From: Bodo saltans
Lineage: Eukaryota; Euglenozoa; Kinetoplastea; Eubodonida; Bodonidae
DNA: 49,854 nucleotides
Direction: 5' to 3'
NCBI GenBank assembly: GCA_001460835.1
Contig: CYKH01000812.1
Span: 17,802 to 67,655, forward strand
The notes under the pieces are model-generated. The model saw only the letters and a list, made by a program, of their open reading frames with translations. It had not been told where the DNA came from and did no database searches. The position numbers were made by a program, and so were the translations under genes. How positions within the stretch are numbered: the stretch's first letter is position 1; each line of letters begins with the position of its first letter. This document shows, piece after piece, positions 1-8,403 of the stretch.

Positions 1-179
1 CCTTTTCATCGATTGACATTCCCACCCATCTTTTTTTTTTTCGTATATCTTTCCCTGTACTTCTTTGGTTTGACGCTCACTACATTTTAGATCACCTTTT
101 TTTCCCCCTCCTTTCCCTCTAGCCAAACTAATGAAGCTGAAGGTGGTTTTCATGTTTCGAACCTTGATGAATGAATCGT

Positions 180-198
180 TTCTTCTCTCTTCCTACAG
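180..198 (+). promoter_or_regulatory. Trans-splice acceptor deciding the transporter start
   Basis: A pyrimidine run ends in CTACAG, with the AG at 197-198, five bases before the ATG at 204. Another run ends in CTCTAG at 121-122, but a transcript spliced there would carry an out-of-frame ATG at 131 that opens a 113-codon reading frame overlapping the transporter. Splicing at 198 removes it, which favours this site. Confidence 0.5.
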
Positions 199-203
199 CA
201 ATA

Positions 204-1328
204 ATGTGGAGGGTAGCGATCACAATTTACTTGTTCATCGGATTCTACTTTGCGGCTTCGATATCATTGACGATTTTCAACAAGTGGTTTTTCTCGGAAA
301 AACCAACCTTGTCAAATGCAACTTCAACGTCAGGAGTTTCAAATGGAGATCGATACTCAGCTCAGCAATTTCATTTCCCACTCACGGTCACATGCGTTCA
401 TCAAGTAATCGTTTTTATTTTGGTATTGGCAACAGAGCGCAACTTCCTCGCAATGTTCGTTGGCCCTATTGAGCGCTCCCGGTCTGCGCTAGTTGTTGTC
501 GTGCCAATCGGGATTGCGTCAGGTCTTGACTGGGGTCTCAGCAATACATCGTTGCGATGGATTCCTCTCTCAATGTATGAGATGGTGAAGTGCTCTGCAC
601 CAATCATAGTCTTGTTATTGGGGTGGTGGATTGGTGTTCAAGCACTCAATGCACGAATTGCTGGCGTAATTGCTCTTTTGTCAACTGGAGTAGTGTTGTC
701 CGTCACGGGGGGCCACATAACCGCACTGTCAAGCACAGATTTTCCATTTCAAGGTTTTATTTGTGTCGTTGTAGCAACGGTTCTTGCAGGAATCAGAGTT
801 GTGTTTGCCCAAAAAGCTCTCCATGGAGACAAATCATCCCCTTCGATCAGTACTGCGACGTTCCTTTTCTACGTGACACCAAGCAGTGCGGCGGCACTTG
901 TGATTCCAGCATACTTCTTTGAAGGCGTTTTACTGGAGCAAACATTTTCTCTTCGAATTGCCCAAGACTTGTTTTGGGTAGGTTTCCTGATCTTTGCATC
1001 CAGTTGCCTTGCGTACCTTTTGAGCTTAAGTGAGTACCTTCTCACTCAAAAAACATCAGCTTTGACGCTCTCAGTGTGTGGGATCGCAAAGCAAGTCCTT
1101 ATTACGGCCTTGGCTGTGGCTGTGTTTCATGAAAAGCTGGGAAGAGTGAACACACTTGGTGTTTTGTTGTGTTTTGTTGGCATTGCAGCTTACAACATCA
1201 TGAAGTACCAACAGTCCACTGCCCAATATGTTGCTGTAGCACGCGACGAAGAGATGCCCGAGCGTGTGGAAGCTTCTAGGGACGATGATGTGACGTTCAC
1301 CAGACGAAGTGAAAAGTACTCGTACTGA
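204..1328 (+). CDS. TPT/nucleotide-sugar transporter-like membrane protein
   Basis: A 374-aa polytopic membrane protein of the drug/metabolite transporter superfamily, most like the triose-phosphate/nucleotide-sugar transporter (TPT) group. It would exchange phosphorylated sugars or nucleotide sugars across an internal membrane such as the Golgi; the substrate cannot be read from sequence. About ten hydrophobic segments run through the length. The N-terminal segment has the SLTIFNKWFF pattern typical of TPT proteins, followed later by a WIPLSMYEMVKCSAPI-type segment. The tail is short, charged and cytosolic-looking. The start is the ATG at 204, after the CTACAG acceptor; an in-frame ATG at 171 would add 11 residues. 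Residues 242-252 (VLLEQTFSLRI) are encoded by a 34-base segment repeated exactly in the next gene. The family call is firm, the substrate open. Confidence 0.75.
   Translation: MWRVAITIYLFIGFYFAASISLTIFNKWFFSEKPTLSNATSTSGVSNGDRYSAQQFHFPLTVTCVHQVIVFILVLATERNFLAMFVGPIERSRSALVVVVPIGIASGLDWGLSNTSLRWIPLSMYEMVKCSAPIIVLLLGWWIGVQALNARIAGVIALLSTGVVLSVTGGHITALSSTDFPFQGFICVVVATVLAGIRVVFAQKALHGDKSSPSISTATFLFYVTPSSAAALVIPAYFFEGVLLEQTFSLRIAQDLFWVGFLIFASSCLAYLLSLSEYLLTQKTSALTLSVCGIAKQVLITALAVAVFHEKLGRVNTLGVLLCFVGIAAYNIMKYQQSTAQYVAVARDEEMPERVEASRDDDVTFTRRSEKYSY
926..959 (+). repeat. 34-base direct repeat, copy 1
   Basis: This stretch inside the transporter gene is identical, base for base, to 1505-1538 in the next gene. 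Flanking bases differ at once on both sides (G versus T upstream, G versus C downstream). Both copies are read in the same frame as VLLEQTFSLRI. Confidence 0.95.
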
Positions 1329-1400
1329 AGAAAAAAACTTTATTTTGACCAACGAACTCAATCTCTTTCACAAATTGTCTTGTTCCTCGTTGTCAGAGTC

Positions 1401-1808
1401 ATGGATGCTTTGATAATGAAAATGGCATCGTTGCCTAAAGGGCGGCAAAAGTATCTCCAAGATCAGTTCCTCAAATCTTCAGCTGGATTGTCAAGCGACG
1501 CACTCGTTTTACTGGAGCAAACATTTTCTCTTCGAATTCGATCTGAAATCGAGAGCTTTGAGCGAATAAAACAACGCGCCAAAGAAATGAGAGAGGCAGA
1601 GGCAGAAACGCGCAAAGTAGCGTTCATTTTGACGTTCCTTGTTCTGCTTGCTGCAATATCATTAGGCATTTATCTTTCTGATGATAGACGGCTGTATTCT
1701 GTCCATGAATTCTTTGCCAAATGGTATTACGAGATTTTTGTTCATGACAATCGCAAAGGAAATCGTCTGTTTGTTGACAAAGACGAGAATTATGACATGT
1801 ACGCTTGA
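1401..1808 (+). CDS. Small single-TM protein, function unknown
   Basis: A 135-aa protein I do not recognise. Residues about 45-72 are strongly charged (alternating K/R and E) and probably helical or coiled-coil. A hydrophobic segment at about 73-92 is a likely single transmembrane helix, and the last 40 residues are polar with several aromatic residues. The start is the ATG at 1401, four bases after a TTGTCAG acceptor (AG 1395-1396); the same frame is open upstream but without an ATG. Residues 36-46 (VLLEQTFSLRI) match the upstream transporter exactly at protein and DNA level. A small organelle membrane subunit is possible, but nothing in the sequence proves a location. Confidence 0.7.
   Translation: MDALIMKMASLPKGRQKYLQDQFLKSSAGLSSDALVLLEQTFSLRIRSEIESFERIKQRAKEMREAEAETRKVAFILTFLVLLAAISLGIYLSDDRRLYSVHEFFAKWYYEIFVHDNRKGNRLFVDKDENYDMYA
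1505..1538 (+). repeat. 34-base direct repeat, copy 2
   Basis: Second copy of the exact 34-base segment at 926-959, 579 bases downstream and in the same codon phase in a different gene. It encodes residues 36-46 of the small TM protein. Confidence 0.95.
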
Positions 1809-1843
1809 ATTGGAATTCTTTGTTTTGCCACCATCTGATGTGC

Positions 1844-1876
1844 GTTTTCCTGTTATCCTTTCACTTCTTGTTGTAG
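1844..1876 (+). promoter_or_regulatory. Trans-splice acceptor of the Clp1-like gene
   Basis: A pyrimidine-rich run ends in TTGTAG with the AG at 1875-1876, six bases before the ATG at 1883. It fixes the start, because the open frame extends one more codon upstream only as TTG. Confidence 0.6.
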
Positions 1877-1882
1877 ATTTTG

Positions 1883-3133
1883 ATGGACTTGCAAAGCGCA
1901 TCAATAACGTTTACAAAGTTCACTGAGCTTCGCATTACAGTTTCTATTTCAGAAGATCCTCAATGTCTTCGACTGTCGGGCAAACGGGATCAAGAAACTA
2001 TTGTGGAGGTAAATGGCGCACCACTCTGCCCAGGAACTCGCTACGAACTCCTTCCTGGATCTAGCCACGCCCTAATCTGTTGGTCAAGCTCTGCTACTGT
2101 TGTCGTCGAAGCTAGCACCACCACTCTGAGGAATATTTTTAGAACTTCGAGTTTTTGTGCTCAACCAGTCGCAGAATTTCATTGTACGATAAATGAAACT
2201 CGTGGTGGGAATACACCACCACGGGTTCTCATTTGTGGACGTAATGACGCGAGGAAGACGGAATTGGGACTGACGCTTGTGAATTACGCGACTCGATTTG
2301 GGTGGGCACCTGTTCTTGTCGATCTTGACCCATCTCCGCGTCAGAGTGTTTCGATTCCGGGTGGAATAGGGTGCTGCGTAGTTGAGGCACCTGCAATTCT
2401 CGATGAGGATCTTGCTTCACATCATGTGGCGGTTCAATATTTTGTTGGAGAGTTGCACGCTGAATCAACCAGTGGCGTTTCAGAAGTGTGGCTTGGGTTT
2501 GCCAAGACCCTTTGTGACCTTTCCGCGAAATTTAAGGATGACCACATCATCTCTAGTGGCTCGGTGGTTATTGCACCGGAGTTCTCGAGCCACCACAGCG
2601 CAGCCACAATAGAACACATTATTCGATTCGCGAGCATCACGCATGTCCTCGTCTTGCAGGACGATTGGCTGTTTGGTCGACTTGCTAAGTTGTCGGGAGT
2701 GGTAGTTGACAGGATGTGCAGCTCTGCATCGTTCATGCAACCTGTTTCACCAGGTGCTTGGATGCGGTTGTGCCAGAGGCGTCTCTTAGCGTTCTTTGAA
2801 GGTTCTGGAGAAGGGCGTGTGAATTCATTTGGGCACAAGTTTCCACTGAGTTCCACGTCGATCTTGCGAGTTGTTGCCGTTTCTGGCAAAGTGACCGCAA
2901 CTAGCGTTGACCGTGTTGATCTTGAGAATGTCATCAACTGTGTGGCGGCGATTGTTGATTCTTCTCAAGCGCGCCGCGACCTTGGTGGATTTTTGGCTTC
3001 GGCGGTCTGTGGCTTCGCTAAAATCACTTCGATTGATGGCCAGGAAATAAACCTGCAAACCTCTCTGGCAAAGTCTGCCCTCCCAACAGGAAAGTTAACT
3101 TTGATCGTTGGAAGCGTTCAACTGATCGAGTAA
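1883..3133 (+). CDS. CLP1: Clp1-like pre-mRNA 3'-end processing factor, degenerate P-loop
   Basis: A 416-aa protein with the Clp1 layout: a beta-rich N-terminal domain (about 10-105), a central P-loop NTPase domain (about 112-300) and a C-terminal domain. Clp1 proteins work in cleavage factor complexes for mRNA 3' ends and in some lineages phosphorylate RNA 5'-OH ends. The family is recognised from LVNYATRFG after the P-loop, then VDLDPSPRQSVSIPG at about 146-160, which parallels the VxLDxGQGSVSIPG of animal Clp1. The P-loop at 119-126 reads GRNDARKT, with arginine where the family has the glycine of GKT/GKS. The region aligned by eye to the kinase lid motif (TxGW) reads APEF. Both changes argue against kinase activity, though ATP binding is not excluded. 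In kinetoplastids polyadenylation is coupled to splicing of the next gene, so a Clp1 would act there. Confidence 0.72.
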   Translation: MDLQSASITFTKFTELRITVSISEDPQCLRLSGKRDQETIVEVNGAPLCPGTRYELLPGSSHALICWSSSATVVVEASTTTLRNIFRTSSFCAQPVAEFHCTINETRGGNTPPRVLICGRNDARKTELGLTLVNYATRFGWAPVLVDLDPSPRQSVSIPGGIGCCVVEAPAILDEDLASHHVAVQYFVGELHAESTSGVSEVWLGFAKTLCDLSAKFKDDHIISSGSVVIAPEFSSHHSAATIEHIIRFASITHVLVLQDDWLFGRLAKLSGVVVDRMCSSASFMQPVSPGAWMRLCQRRLLAFFEGSGEGRVNSFGHKFPLSSTSILRVVAVSGKVTATSVDRVDLENVINCVAAIVDSSQARRDLGGFLASAVCGFAKITSIDGQEINLQTSLAKSALPTGKLTLIVGSVQLIE

Positions 3134-3239
3134 AATCAAACAAGTCGCTTGCACTGAGCTTTCTTCTGTGACTAACTGTGAGGACAGATTGTTGTTGTTG
3201 CATTGTCGTTGGGAAAGGAAGGAGTTAATTGTTCAGCAG

Positions 3240-5048
3240 ATGGCATCACTTAGCCACGAAGTTATCAAGCTCAGTACAATCCGTGAGACGGCGAAAAGGG
3301 AGGTCAATCTATTGATGGAGAGTGTCGTAACGTCTGGAGATCGTAGCAAGGTGGTTGTGATAGATCCATCACTGATGGATACTTTTCGATACAGTGGGGT
3401 CACTCTTGATGCCTTTAAGTTAGAAAAGGGAGTGCAAGGCATCTTTCACCTCAACAACAACGTCGAGGTTGCAACTGGAGCGCGAAACCTAGTTTTCTTC
3501 CTGCGTCCTACGTTGTCGTTGCTGAGGGTTCTTTCATCGTACGCCACCACTTATTGCCAAAAGCATCCGAAGACCTCTGTGTTCATCTATTTTGTTCCAC
3601 GGAAAAGCATGATGGCTGAGCACATTCTCGAGACAGAGTACAAACTGTCAGAGAAACTTACGCATGTTCTCTATGGCGAGCTTGACATGGAGCTTGTGCC
3701 ACTTGACGACGATGTTGTGTCGATGGAGTTGCCTGATGCGTTTCGCAGCCTTTACCTTGATGGTGACTTATCGGTTCTACACTGGATTGCAAAAGCAATT
3801 ATCAAACTTCAAACCGCGCGGTTCGGTCCAATCCCTCACATCAAGGGCAAAGGTGTGCTTGCGTCAAAAGTAGTTTCAATCGTGCAGCGCTTGCAGCATG
3901 AGATTGGTGAGGAGCTTATCATGGAGCAGACACCAGAGGTTGAGGCCATGTATATTGTGGATCGTGGAGTTGATTTGGTAACACCGCTTGTGACGCAACT
4001 AACGTATGAAGGTCTCATTGAAGAGCTGTATGGAATCGAAGCTGGCCACTTTGACCCTCCTTTTGAAGTGACCGCTGCCTCAGATGTTCAAGTCTCTACA
4101 GATCCGTCAATTCAACGAGACAGGAAAATTCCACTCAACGGCAATGACAGGATGTTTAGTGAAATCCGCGACAGCAACTTCGCAACGGTTGGCACCGTCC
4201 TGCACCAGAAGTCAATGTGGGTCAAGCAAAGCTACGAACGACGAAAGGATGTCCAACACCTCAAAGAGTTGAAAGAATTTATGAAAGGCCTCCCAGAGAT
4301 GCAGGAGTTCCATCGGCTGATTGGCGTTCACACGAACATTGCCACGCAAATAGGCAAAAATTCTCAAGACCCCGAGTTCAGGCGTCGGATTGCGATGGAG
4401 CAGAATATCCTGCAGGGCGAGAACGAGAAGGAGACTTTAGACTATATGGAGGAACTCATCAACCGCAATGAGCCGTTTGTCAACGTGCTGCGATTACTGT
4501 GTCTGTACTCCGTTGTTAACAACGGCTTCAAAGGGAAGGTGCTGGATCAACTCAAAGAGTCACTAATGCTTTCGTACGGCGTTCCGCAAGTAATTACGGC
4601 TCTTCATTGCCTTGAAAAGGCAGGTCTGCTTACCAAGAATGAGCAGCGTAGCAACTTTCCAAATTTACGCAAGAGCTGCAAACTGTGGTCAGAAAGTTTG
4701 CAAGAATCTCATCCAACCGATATTGCGTACGCGTACAGCGGATACGCACCGCTTCTTTGCCGTGTACTTGAAAGCATGGCCGCGCCACTCATTGCAGCAG
4801 CACCTGACGCCGAGGACATTGCTCCTGGGGATAAGGCAGAGCTCCGAAACAACGCAGAGGTTCCTGGAAGCACGCGTGTCGTCATGTTGCTTGTTATTGG
4901 TGGAATTACAAACGCTGAAATCAGTGCACTCCGCTTTCTTGAGTCACGACTAGCGAATGCTGGCGAACCAAAACACTTCGTTGTGGTGACGACGAACATC
5001 ACCAGTGGCAAGAAACTTATCGAGTCTTTACTTCCCTTCGAAGCGTGA
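3240..5048 (+). CDS. VPS33: Vacuolar protein sorting 33, SM-family HOPS/CORVET subunit
   Basis: A 602-aa Sec1/Munc18 (SM) family protein, the usual length for the family. The segment at about 239-262, containing VDRGVDLVTPLVTQLTYEGL, is the hallmark of VPS33 within the SM proteins. VPS33 is the SNARE-binding subunit of the HOPS and CORVET tethering complexes and acts in fusion at late endosomes and lysosomes. Domain 1 runs to about residue 130, domain 2 follows, and the VDR segment opens domain 3. The C-terminus returns to a Rossmann-like half, with VVMLLVIGGITNAEIS near the end. The start is the ATG at 3240, directly after a CAG and downstream of a CT-rich run at 3159-3168; the frame is open further upstream but only from a GTG. 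VPS33A-like versus VPS33B-like cannot be settled by eye. Confidence 0.85.
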   Translation: MASLSHEVIKLSTIRETAKREVNLLMESVVTSGDRSKVVVIDPSLMDTFRYSGVTLDAFKLEKGVQGIFHLNNNVEVATGARNLVFFLRPTLSLLRVLSSYATTYCQKHPKTSVFIYFVPRKSMMAEHILETEYKLSEKLTHVLYGELDMELVPLDDDVVSMELPDAFRSLYLDGDLSVLHWIAKAIIKLQTARFGPIPHIKGKGVLASKVVSIVQRLQHEIGEELIMEQTPEVEAMYIVDRGVDLVTPLVTQLTYEGLIEELYGIEAGHFDPPFEVTAASDVQVSTDPSIQRDRKIPLNGNDRMFSEIRDSNFATVGTVLHQKSMWVKQSYERRKDVQHLKELKEFMKGLPEMQEFHRLIGVHTNIATQIGKNSQDPEFRRRIAMEQNILQGENEKETLDYMEELINRNEPFVNVLRLLCLYSVVNNGFKGKVLDQLKESLMLSYGVPQVITALHCLEKAGLLTKNEQRSNFPNLRKSCKLWSESLQESHPTDIAYAYSGYAPLLCRVLESMAAPLIAAAPDAEDIAPGDKAELRNNAEVPGSTRVVMLLVIGGITNAEISALRFLESRLANAGEPKHFVVVTTNITSGKKLIESLLPFEA

Positions 5049-5140
5049 GGAAGGAGAACACCTGTTGCGTTTGTTGATCGATGCCAGAAAACATTAAAAA
5101 ATGAAAGCATGATTTCAGTTGAACGTAACACATCCCCAAC

Positions 5141-5171
5141 TATTTGATTGTCGCTTGCATTTTACCATTAG
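5141..5171 (+). promoter_or_regulatory. Trans-splice acceptor of the DNAJC21-like gene
   Basis: A T/C-rich run ends in CATTAG with the AG at 5170-5171, nine bases before the ATG at 5181. Confidence 0.5.
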
Positions 5172-5180
5172 TCGATACTC

Positions 5181-6584
5181 ATGAGATGCCATTACGAAGT
5201 TCTCAATGTTGACAAAAAGGCAACATTCGACGAAATTCGTTCCTCGTACAAAAAACAAGCGCTGTTGTGCCATCCCGACAAGAACCATGGCAACACCGAA
5301 GAAGCTGCGCAGCGATTCAAAGAAGTGCAGAACGCCTATGCTGTTTTGAGTGATGCCACTGAGAGAGAATGGTACGATGCACATCGAGACTCTATTCTGA
5401 ATGGCGACGGTGAGGGCACTTGCGCGCCCGACGAAATTAATTTGTACGACTATTTCAGCGCCAGATGTTACACTGGCTTCGGCGATGACGATGAGTCGTT
5501 CTTCACAGTTTACGGCCGAGTCTTCGATACCCTCATCGAAGAAGAGTGCGGCCACAGTGACACAGCAAAGAACTGGCCAAAGTTCGGGAAGGGAGATGCT
5601 GCTTACAAAGATGTTGCCAAGTTCTACGCACATTGGAGGAGCTTCAACACAAACAAGACGTTCGCTTGGAAAGATGAATACAAGCTCAATGAAATTCCTG
5701 ATCGACAGTCCCGGAGGGCAGCCGAGAGAATTAACATGAAAGAACGAGCTGCCGCAAGAAAATCATTTATGAGCATCGTGACGGATCTGACTGACCTTGT
5801 GATGCGCAGAGATCCGCGTGTTGCAGCAGAGAAGCAACGAGCAGAAGAAGAGCAGGCTCGAAAGGACGAGGAGAAAAAGGCCCGAGAGGACATCGCTGCC
5901 AAGCGACGCAGAGAAGCAAACGAGAAACTCTGGGCAGAAGCAGCTGAGAAAGAGGATCAGGAGCTTCGAGCTAGGCAGGAACGCGGTGACCACGATGATG
6001 GTGAAGTTCTAGAACTTTTGTATGAAAAACAACGACTAATGGAGCAGCGGCGCAAGAAAGGTACTGCCGCAGTCGTCGGCCGTGCCGACGAAGCGCTTCT
6101 TGACGAAAATGCCCCGATCGCTGAGTCCCAGTTCGATGTTGAGGATGCCACTGAGAAGTTCTCAAAGCAGTGCAAGGCTTGCAAGAAAGGATTTAACGCC
6201 GAAAAGCAGTGGACCGAACACCTCAACAGCGCCAAACATAAGACGAGGATAAAGCAGCTTGCGTCCAAGGGAACCGATGTTACCGCCTTAATGGGCGAGG
6301 ATTGGGTTGAAGACACTTCAAAGTCCACAGAAGCGAAGCCTGCTCCGGTGGCTCCGGTTGCACCTAGCATCGACGAGACATCTACAGCGGAGCCCCCGCA
6401 CAACAGCAAGAAAGCAGGTAAGAACGATAAGAAAAACACTGAGCCTACCACGAAGCCCACAAAACCCGTGAAAGGCTCGAAGAAACATGCCCTGCCGCCT
6501 AGCGAAAGCGAATCGGAGGAAGAGGAAGAAGAGTTTGTCCCAGCGAAGAAGAATGCTTTCCAAATTTTCGCACAAAGAAAGTGA
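5181..6584 (+). CDS. JJJ1: J-domain and C2H2 zinc-finger protein, DNAJC21/Jjj1 type
   Basis: A 467-aa co-chaperone. The J domain fills residues 2-67 with the HPD motif in CHPDKN. An aromatic DNAJC21/Jjj1-type region follows (about 85-190), then a long highly charged helix (about 210-290). A C2H2 finger at 331-353 has C331, C334, H347 and H353, and the C-terminus is lysine- and acid-rich with a run of glutamates. In other eukaryotes this family activates cytosolic Hsp70 to release shuttling factors from pre-60S ribosomal subunits. The J domain at the extreme N-terminus with one zinc finger is the family signature; yeast and human proteins have the same order. The start at 5181 places the J domain at the N-terminus, as expected. 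Confidence 0.85.
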   Translation: MRCHYEVLNVDKKATFDEIRSSYKKQALLCHPDKNHGNTEEAAQRFKEVQNAYAVLSDATEREWYDAHRDSILNGDGEGTCAPDEINLYDYFSARCYTGFGDDDESFFTVYGRVFDTLIEEECGHSDTAKNWPKFGKGDAAYKDVAKFYAHWRSFNTNKTFAWKDEYKLNEIPDRQSRRAAERINMKERAAARKSFMSIVTDLTDLVMRRDPRVAAEKQRAEEEQARKDEEKKAREDIAAKRRREANEKLWAEAAEKEDQELRARQERGDHDDGEVLELLYEKQRLMEQRRKKGTAAVVGRADEALLDENAPIAESQFDVEDATEKFSKQCKACKKGFNAEKQWTEHLNSAKHKTRIKQLASKGTDVTALMGEDWVEDTSKSTEAKPAPVAPVAPSIDETSTAEPPHNSKKAGKNDKKNTEPTTKPTKPVKGSKKHALPPSESESEEEEEEFVPAKKNAFQIFAQRK

Positions 6585-6688
6585 CACAGCACTAAATTTC
6601 GAACTCAAATGAAATCGCCATCCTTCAGCTACGATGTACGTGAGATTTTTTTTGTTCCTACTCTTTCGGAATTATCGTCAAGGTCAAC

Positions 6689-7207
6689 ATGCGACGAGTG
6701 TTTGCTTCGAGCGCTCGGCGCTTCGGAGTTGCAACGATTACCTCAACCTCACGATGGTGTAGCAATATTCAAGTTGGAGTCCCTCCAAACGCTGCACTCG
6801 GAACGACACTAGGAACGACTCTAGGAAACGTCGAGGGCATCAGCGAAAGCGACATGGAGCTCATTCGCAAAAGCCTTGCTGATCCTCAGCACAACTCGAC
6901 ATCGAAAATGGGAGGTGCAGGAATTGGACCTGCGCGTGGCGAGATGGTGGCGGCGTTTACCTGCACAGTTTGTGAAACGCGTTCTGTCAAGCGGTTTACC
7001 AAGTTATCATACACCAAGGGAATTGTGATTGTGGAATGCCCTGGGTGCTACAACAAGCATCTCCTTGCCGACAATCTTGGATGGTTCGACGATGAGCGCG
7101 TCAACATTGAAGACATCCTGAGATCCAGAGGAGAAGAAGTGAAACGGGTATCAGGCGCTGTGTACGTTGAACAGCACGAGAAGCCTTCCGCGGACCCTCC
7201 CCAGTAA
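6689..7207 (+). CDS. ZIM17: DNL-type zinc finger protein, mitochondrial Hsp70 escort (Zim17/Hep1)
   Basis: A 172-aa protein with an arginine- and serine-rich N-terminus beginning MRRVFASSARRFG, a probable mitochondrial presequence. The zinc domain has CxxC pairs at 92-95 and 117-120, followed by the DNL triad at 128-130, which defines the family. Zim17/Hep1 keeps mitochondrial Hsp70 soluble and supports protein import and Fe-S cluster assembly. The stretch between presequence and zinc domain is low in conservation. Acceptor: a T-rich run ending at AG 6681-6682, six bases before the ATG. A shorter overlapping frame opening at 6609 is out of frame and lies before the acceptor. Confidence 0.88.
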   Translation: MRRVFASSARRFGVATITSTSRWCSNIQVGVPPNAALGTTLGTTLGNVEGISESDMELIRKSLADPQHNSTSKMGGAGIGPARGEMVAAFTCTVCETRSVKRFTKLSYTKGIVIVECPGCYNKHLLADNLGWFDDERVNIEDILRSRGEEVKRVSGAVYVEQHEKPSADPPQ

Positions 7208-7301
7208 CATTCTTCACATGCAGTTTAGTTATTTCTTGCTCACATCGATGCGTAGTTTGTGTTGACTCTAGTTCACGTTGCTTCTAAGATAAACTTGATG
7301 C

Positions 7302-7335
7302 ACTTCTCTCTCGCTTTTTTTCCTTTTCAATGAAG
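7302..7335 (+). promoter_or_regulatory. Trans-splice acceptor of the PACRG gene
   Basis: A CT-rich run with a block of Ts reaches AG at 7334-7335, ten bases before the ATG at 7346. Confidence 0.5.
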
Positions 7336-7345
7336 TGAATTCAAC

Positions 7346-8203
7346 ATGAGCTACGAAATCAAGCCCATTCTGAAGGGCACAAAGAAAGACCCCGTTAAGA
7401 CGATGTTCACCAAGGGAGCAGGTGAGTCCGTTTTCGGTTCGTTCCCCGACAGCCATAAGCTCAAAACCGTGAAGACGGCGACGCAAGGTGCGAGCGAGAC
7501 GTTGGCGGGTTCAGGAAGTGGGCAGACTGTGAAGGGCAGTGGTGGTGCCACCAGCTCCCTCAGCAAGGGACGACAGCTTGCGCCAAGCCACCCACCGATG
7601 GCTGGTGCCAAATCTCGTCGAATGATCCCCCCGACTGAGTTCCGACGCTTCTACACCCGAGGCGACTTACCAATTGCCGTTTCCCACAAGAGCAAACTTG
7701 CCGTTGATTGGAAAGTGGAGATTGAGAAGCTAGATTATCATCACTACCTACCAATCTTTTTTGACGGCATTCGCGAAAAAGAAGACCCCTATCGCTTCCT
7801 TGCCATTCAAGGATGCTATGACTTGCTCGAGAAGGGCGGTGCGAAGATCCTCCCCACCATCCCACAGCTGATCATCCCGATCAAAACTGCACTCAACACG
7901 CGTGATCCTGATGTGATGTGCGCGACGTTGAAGGTTCTGCAGCAACTGGTAGTGAGCGGTGATTTAATTGGAGAAGCACTTGTTCCTTACTACCGTCAAA
8001 TCCTCCCCATGTTCAATCTATTCCGCCTGACGCACAAGGCAGCAGGCCGTGGCGACGGGATTGATTACGGACAACGCCATCGTGACGATATTGGTGAGCT
8101 CATTGAGGAGACAATTCAATTGTTCGAAATTCATGGCGGCGAAGATGCATTTATCAACATCAAGTACATGGTCCCCGACTATGAGTCTTGCGTACTGAAT
8201 TGA
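7346..8203 (+). CDS. PACRG: Parkin co-regulated gene protein (PACRG), axonemal inner junction
   Basis: A 285-aa protein whose residues about 90-285 match PACRG throughout: [12 protein letters not shown], then [19 protein letters not shown], a run of alpha-helical HEAT-like repeats, and a C-terminus close to the family's usual end. PACRG sits with FAP20 at the inner junction that closes the B-tubule of flagellar doublets. The first 90 residues are glycine-, serine- and lysine-rich and vary between species. Trypanosomatids usually carry two PACRG copies; only one lies in this window, and which type it is cannot be told by eye. The next gap, about 200 bases, holds only UTR-like sequence and the CSN2 acceptor. 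Confidence 0.9.
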   Translation: MSYEIKPILKGTKKDPVKTMFTKGAGESVFGSFPDSHKLKTVKTATQGASETLAGSGSGQTVKGSGGATSSLSKGRQLAPSHPPMAGAKSRRMIPPTEFRRFYTRGDLPIAVSHKSKLAVDWKVEIEKLDYHHYLPIFFDGIREKEDPYRFLAIQGCYDLLEKGGAKILPTIPQLIIPIKTALNTRDPDVMCATLKVLQQLVVSGDLIGEALVPYYRQILPMFNLFRLTHKAAGRGDGIDYGQRHRDDIGELIEETIQLFEIHGGEDAFINIKYMVPDYESCVLN

Positions 8204-8359
8204 AAAGCAACATGTAGATATCTTACACATTGTATGTATGATCAAGACATCAAAGTCGAAGACGCGAGTAGACAAGGTTATGTTGTTCCCTACCCAAAGA
8301 AACAAAGTAAGGCCCCATCGTCTTCTTATGGAGGTGAGACTTTGATTTTCATGCTTAGA

Positions 8360-8397
8360 ACTCTCTCTCTCGCTCGCACTTTTTCACTTTTGCACAG
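8360..8397 (+). promoter_or_regulatory. Trans-splice acceptor of the CSN2 gene
   Basis: One of the clearest acceptors in the window: alternating CT sequence followed by T-rich sequence and TTGCACAG, with the AG at 8396-8397, six bases before the ATG at 8404. Confidence 0.65.
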
Positions 8398-8403
8398 ATT
8401 TCA

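Noticed and set aside
131-472. 113-codon + strand frame starting at ATG 131
   Set aside because: It overlaps the transporter out of frame, has no recognisable protein features and is removed if splicing occurs at 198.
2434-2937. 167-codon antisense frame within the Clp1-like gene
   Set aside because: It is the shadow of a well-supported gene, with no domain and no acceptor on that strand.
8234-8340. Short frame in the PACRG-CSN2 gap beginning MYDQDIKVEDASRQG
   Set aside because: It looked briefly protein-like but has no own acceptor, runs through the CSN2 acceptor and continues out of frame into CSN2. It is more likely UTR.
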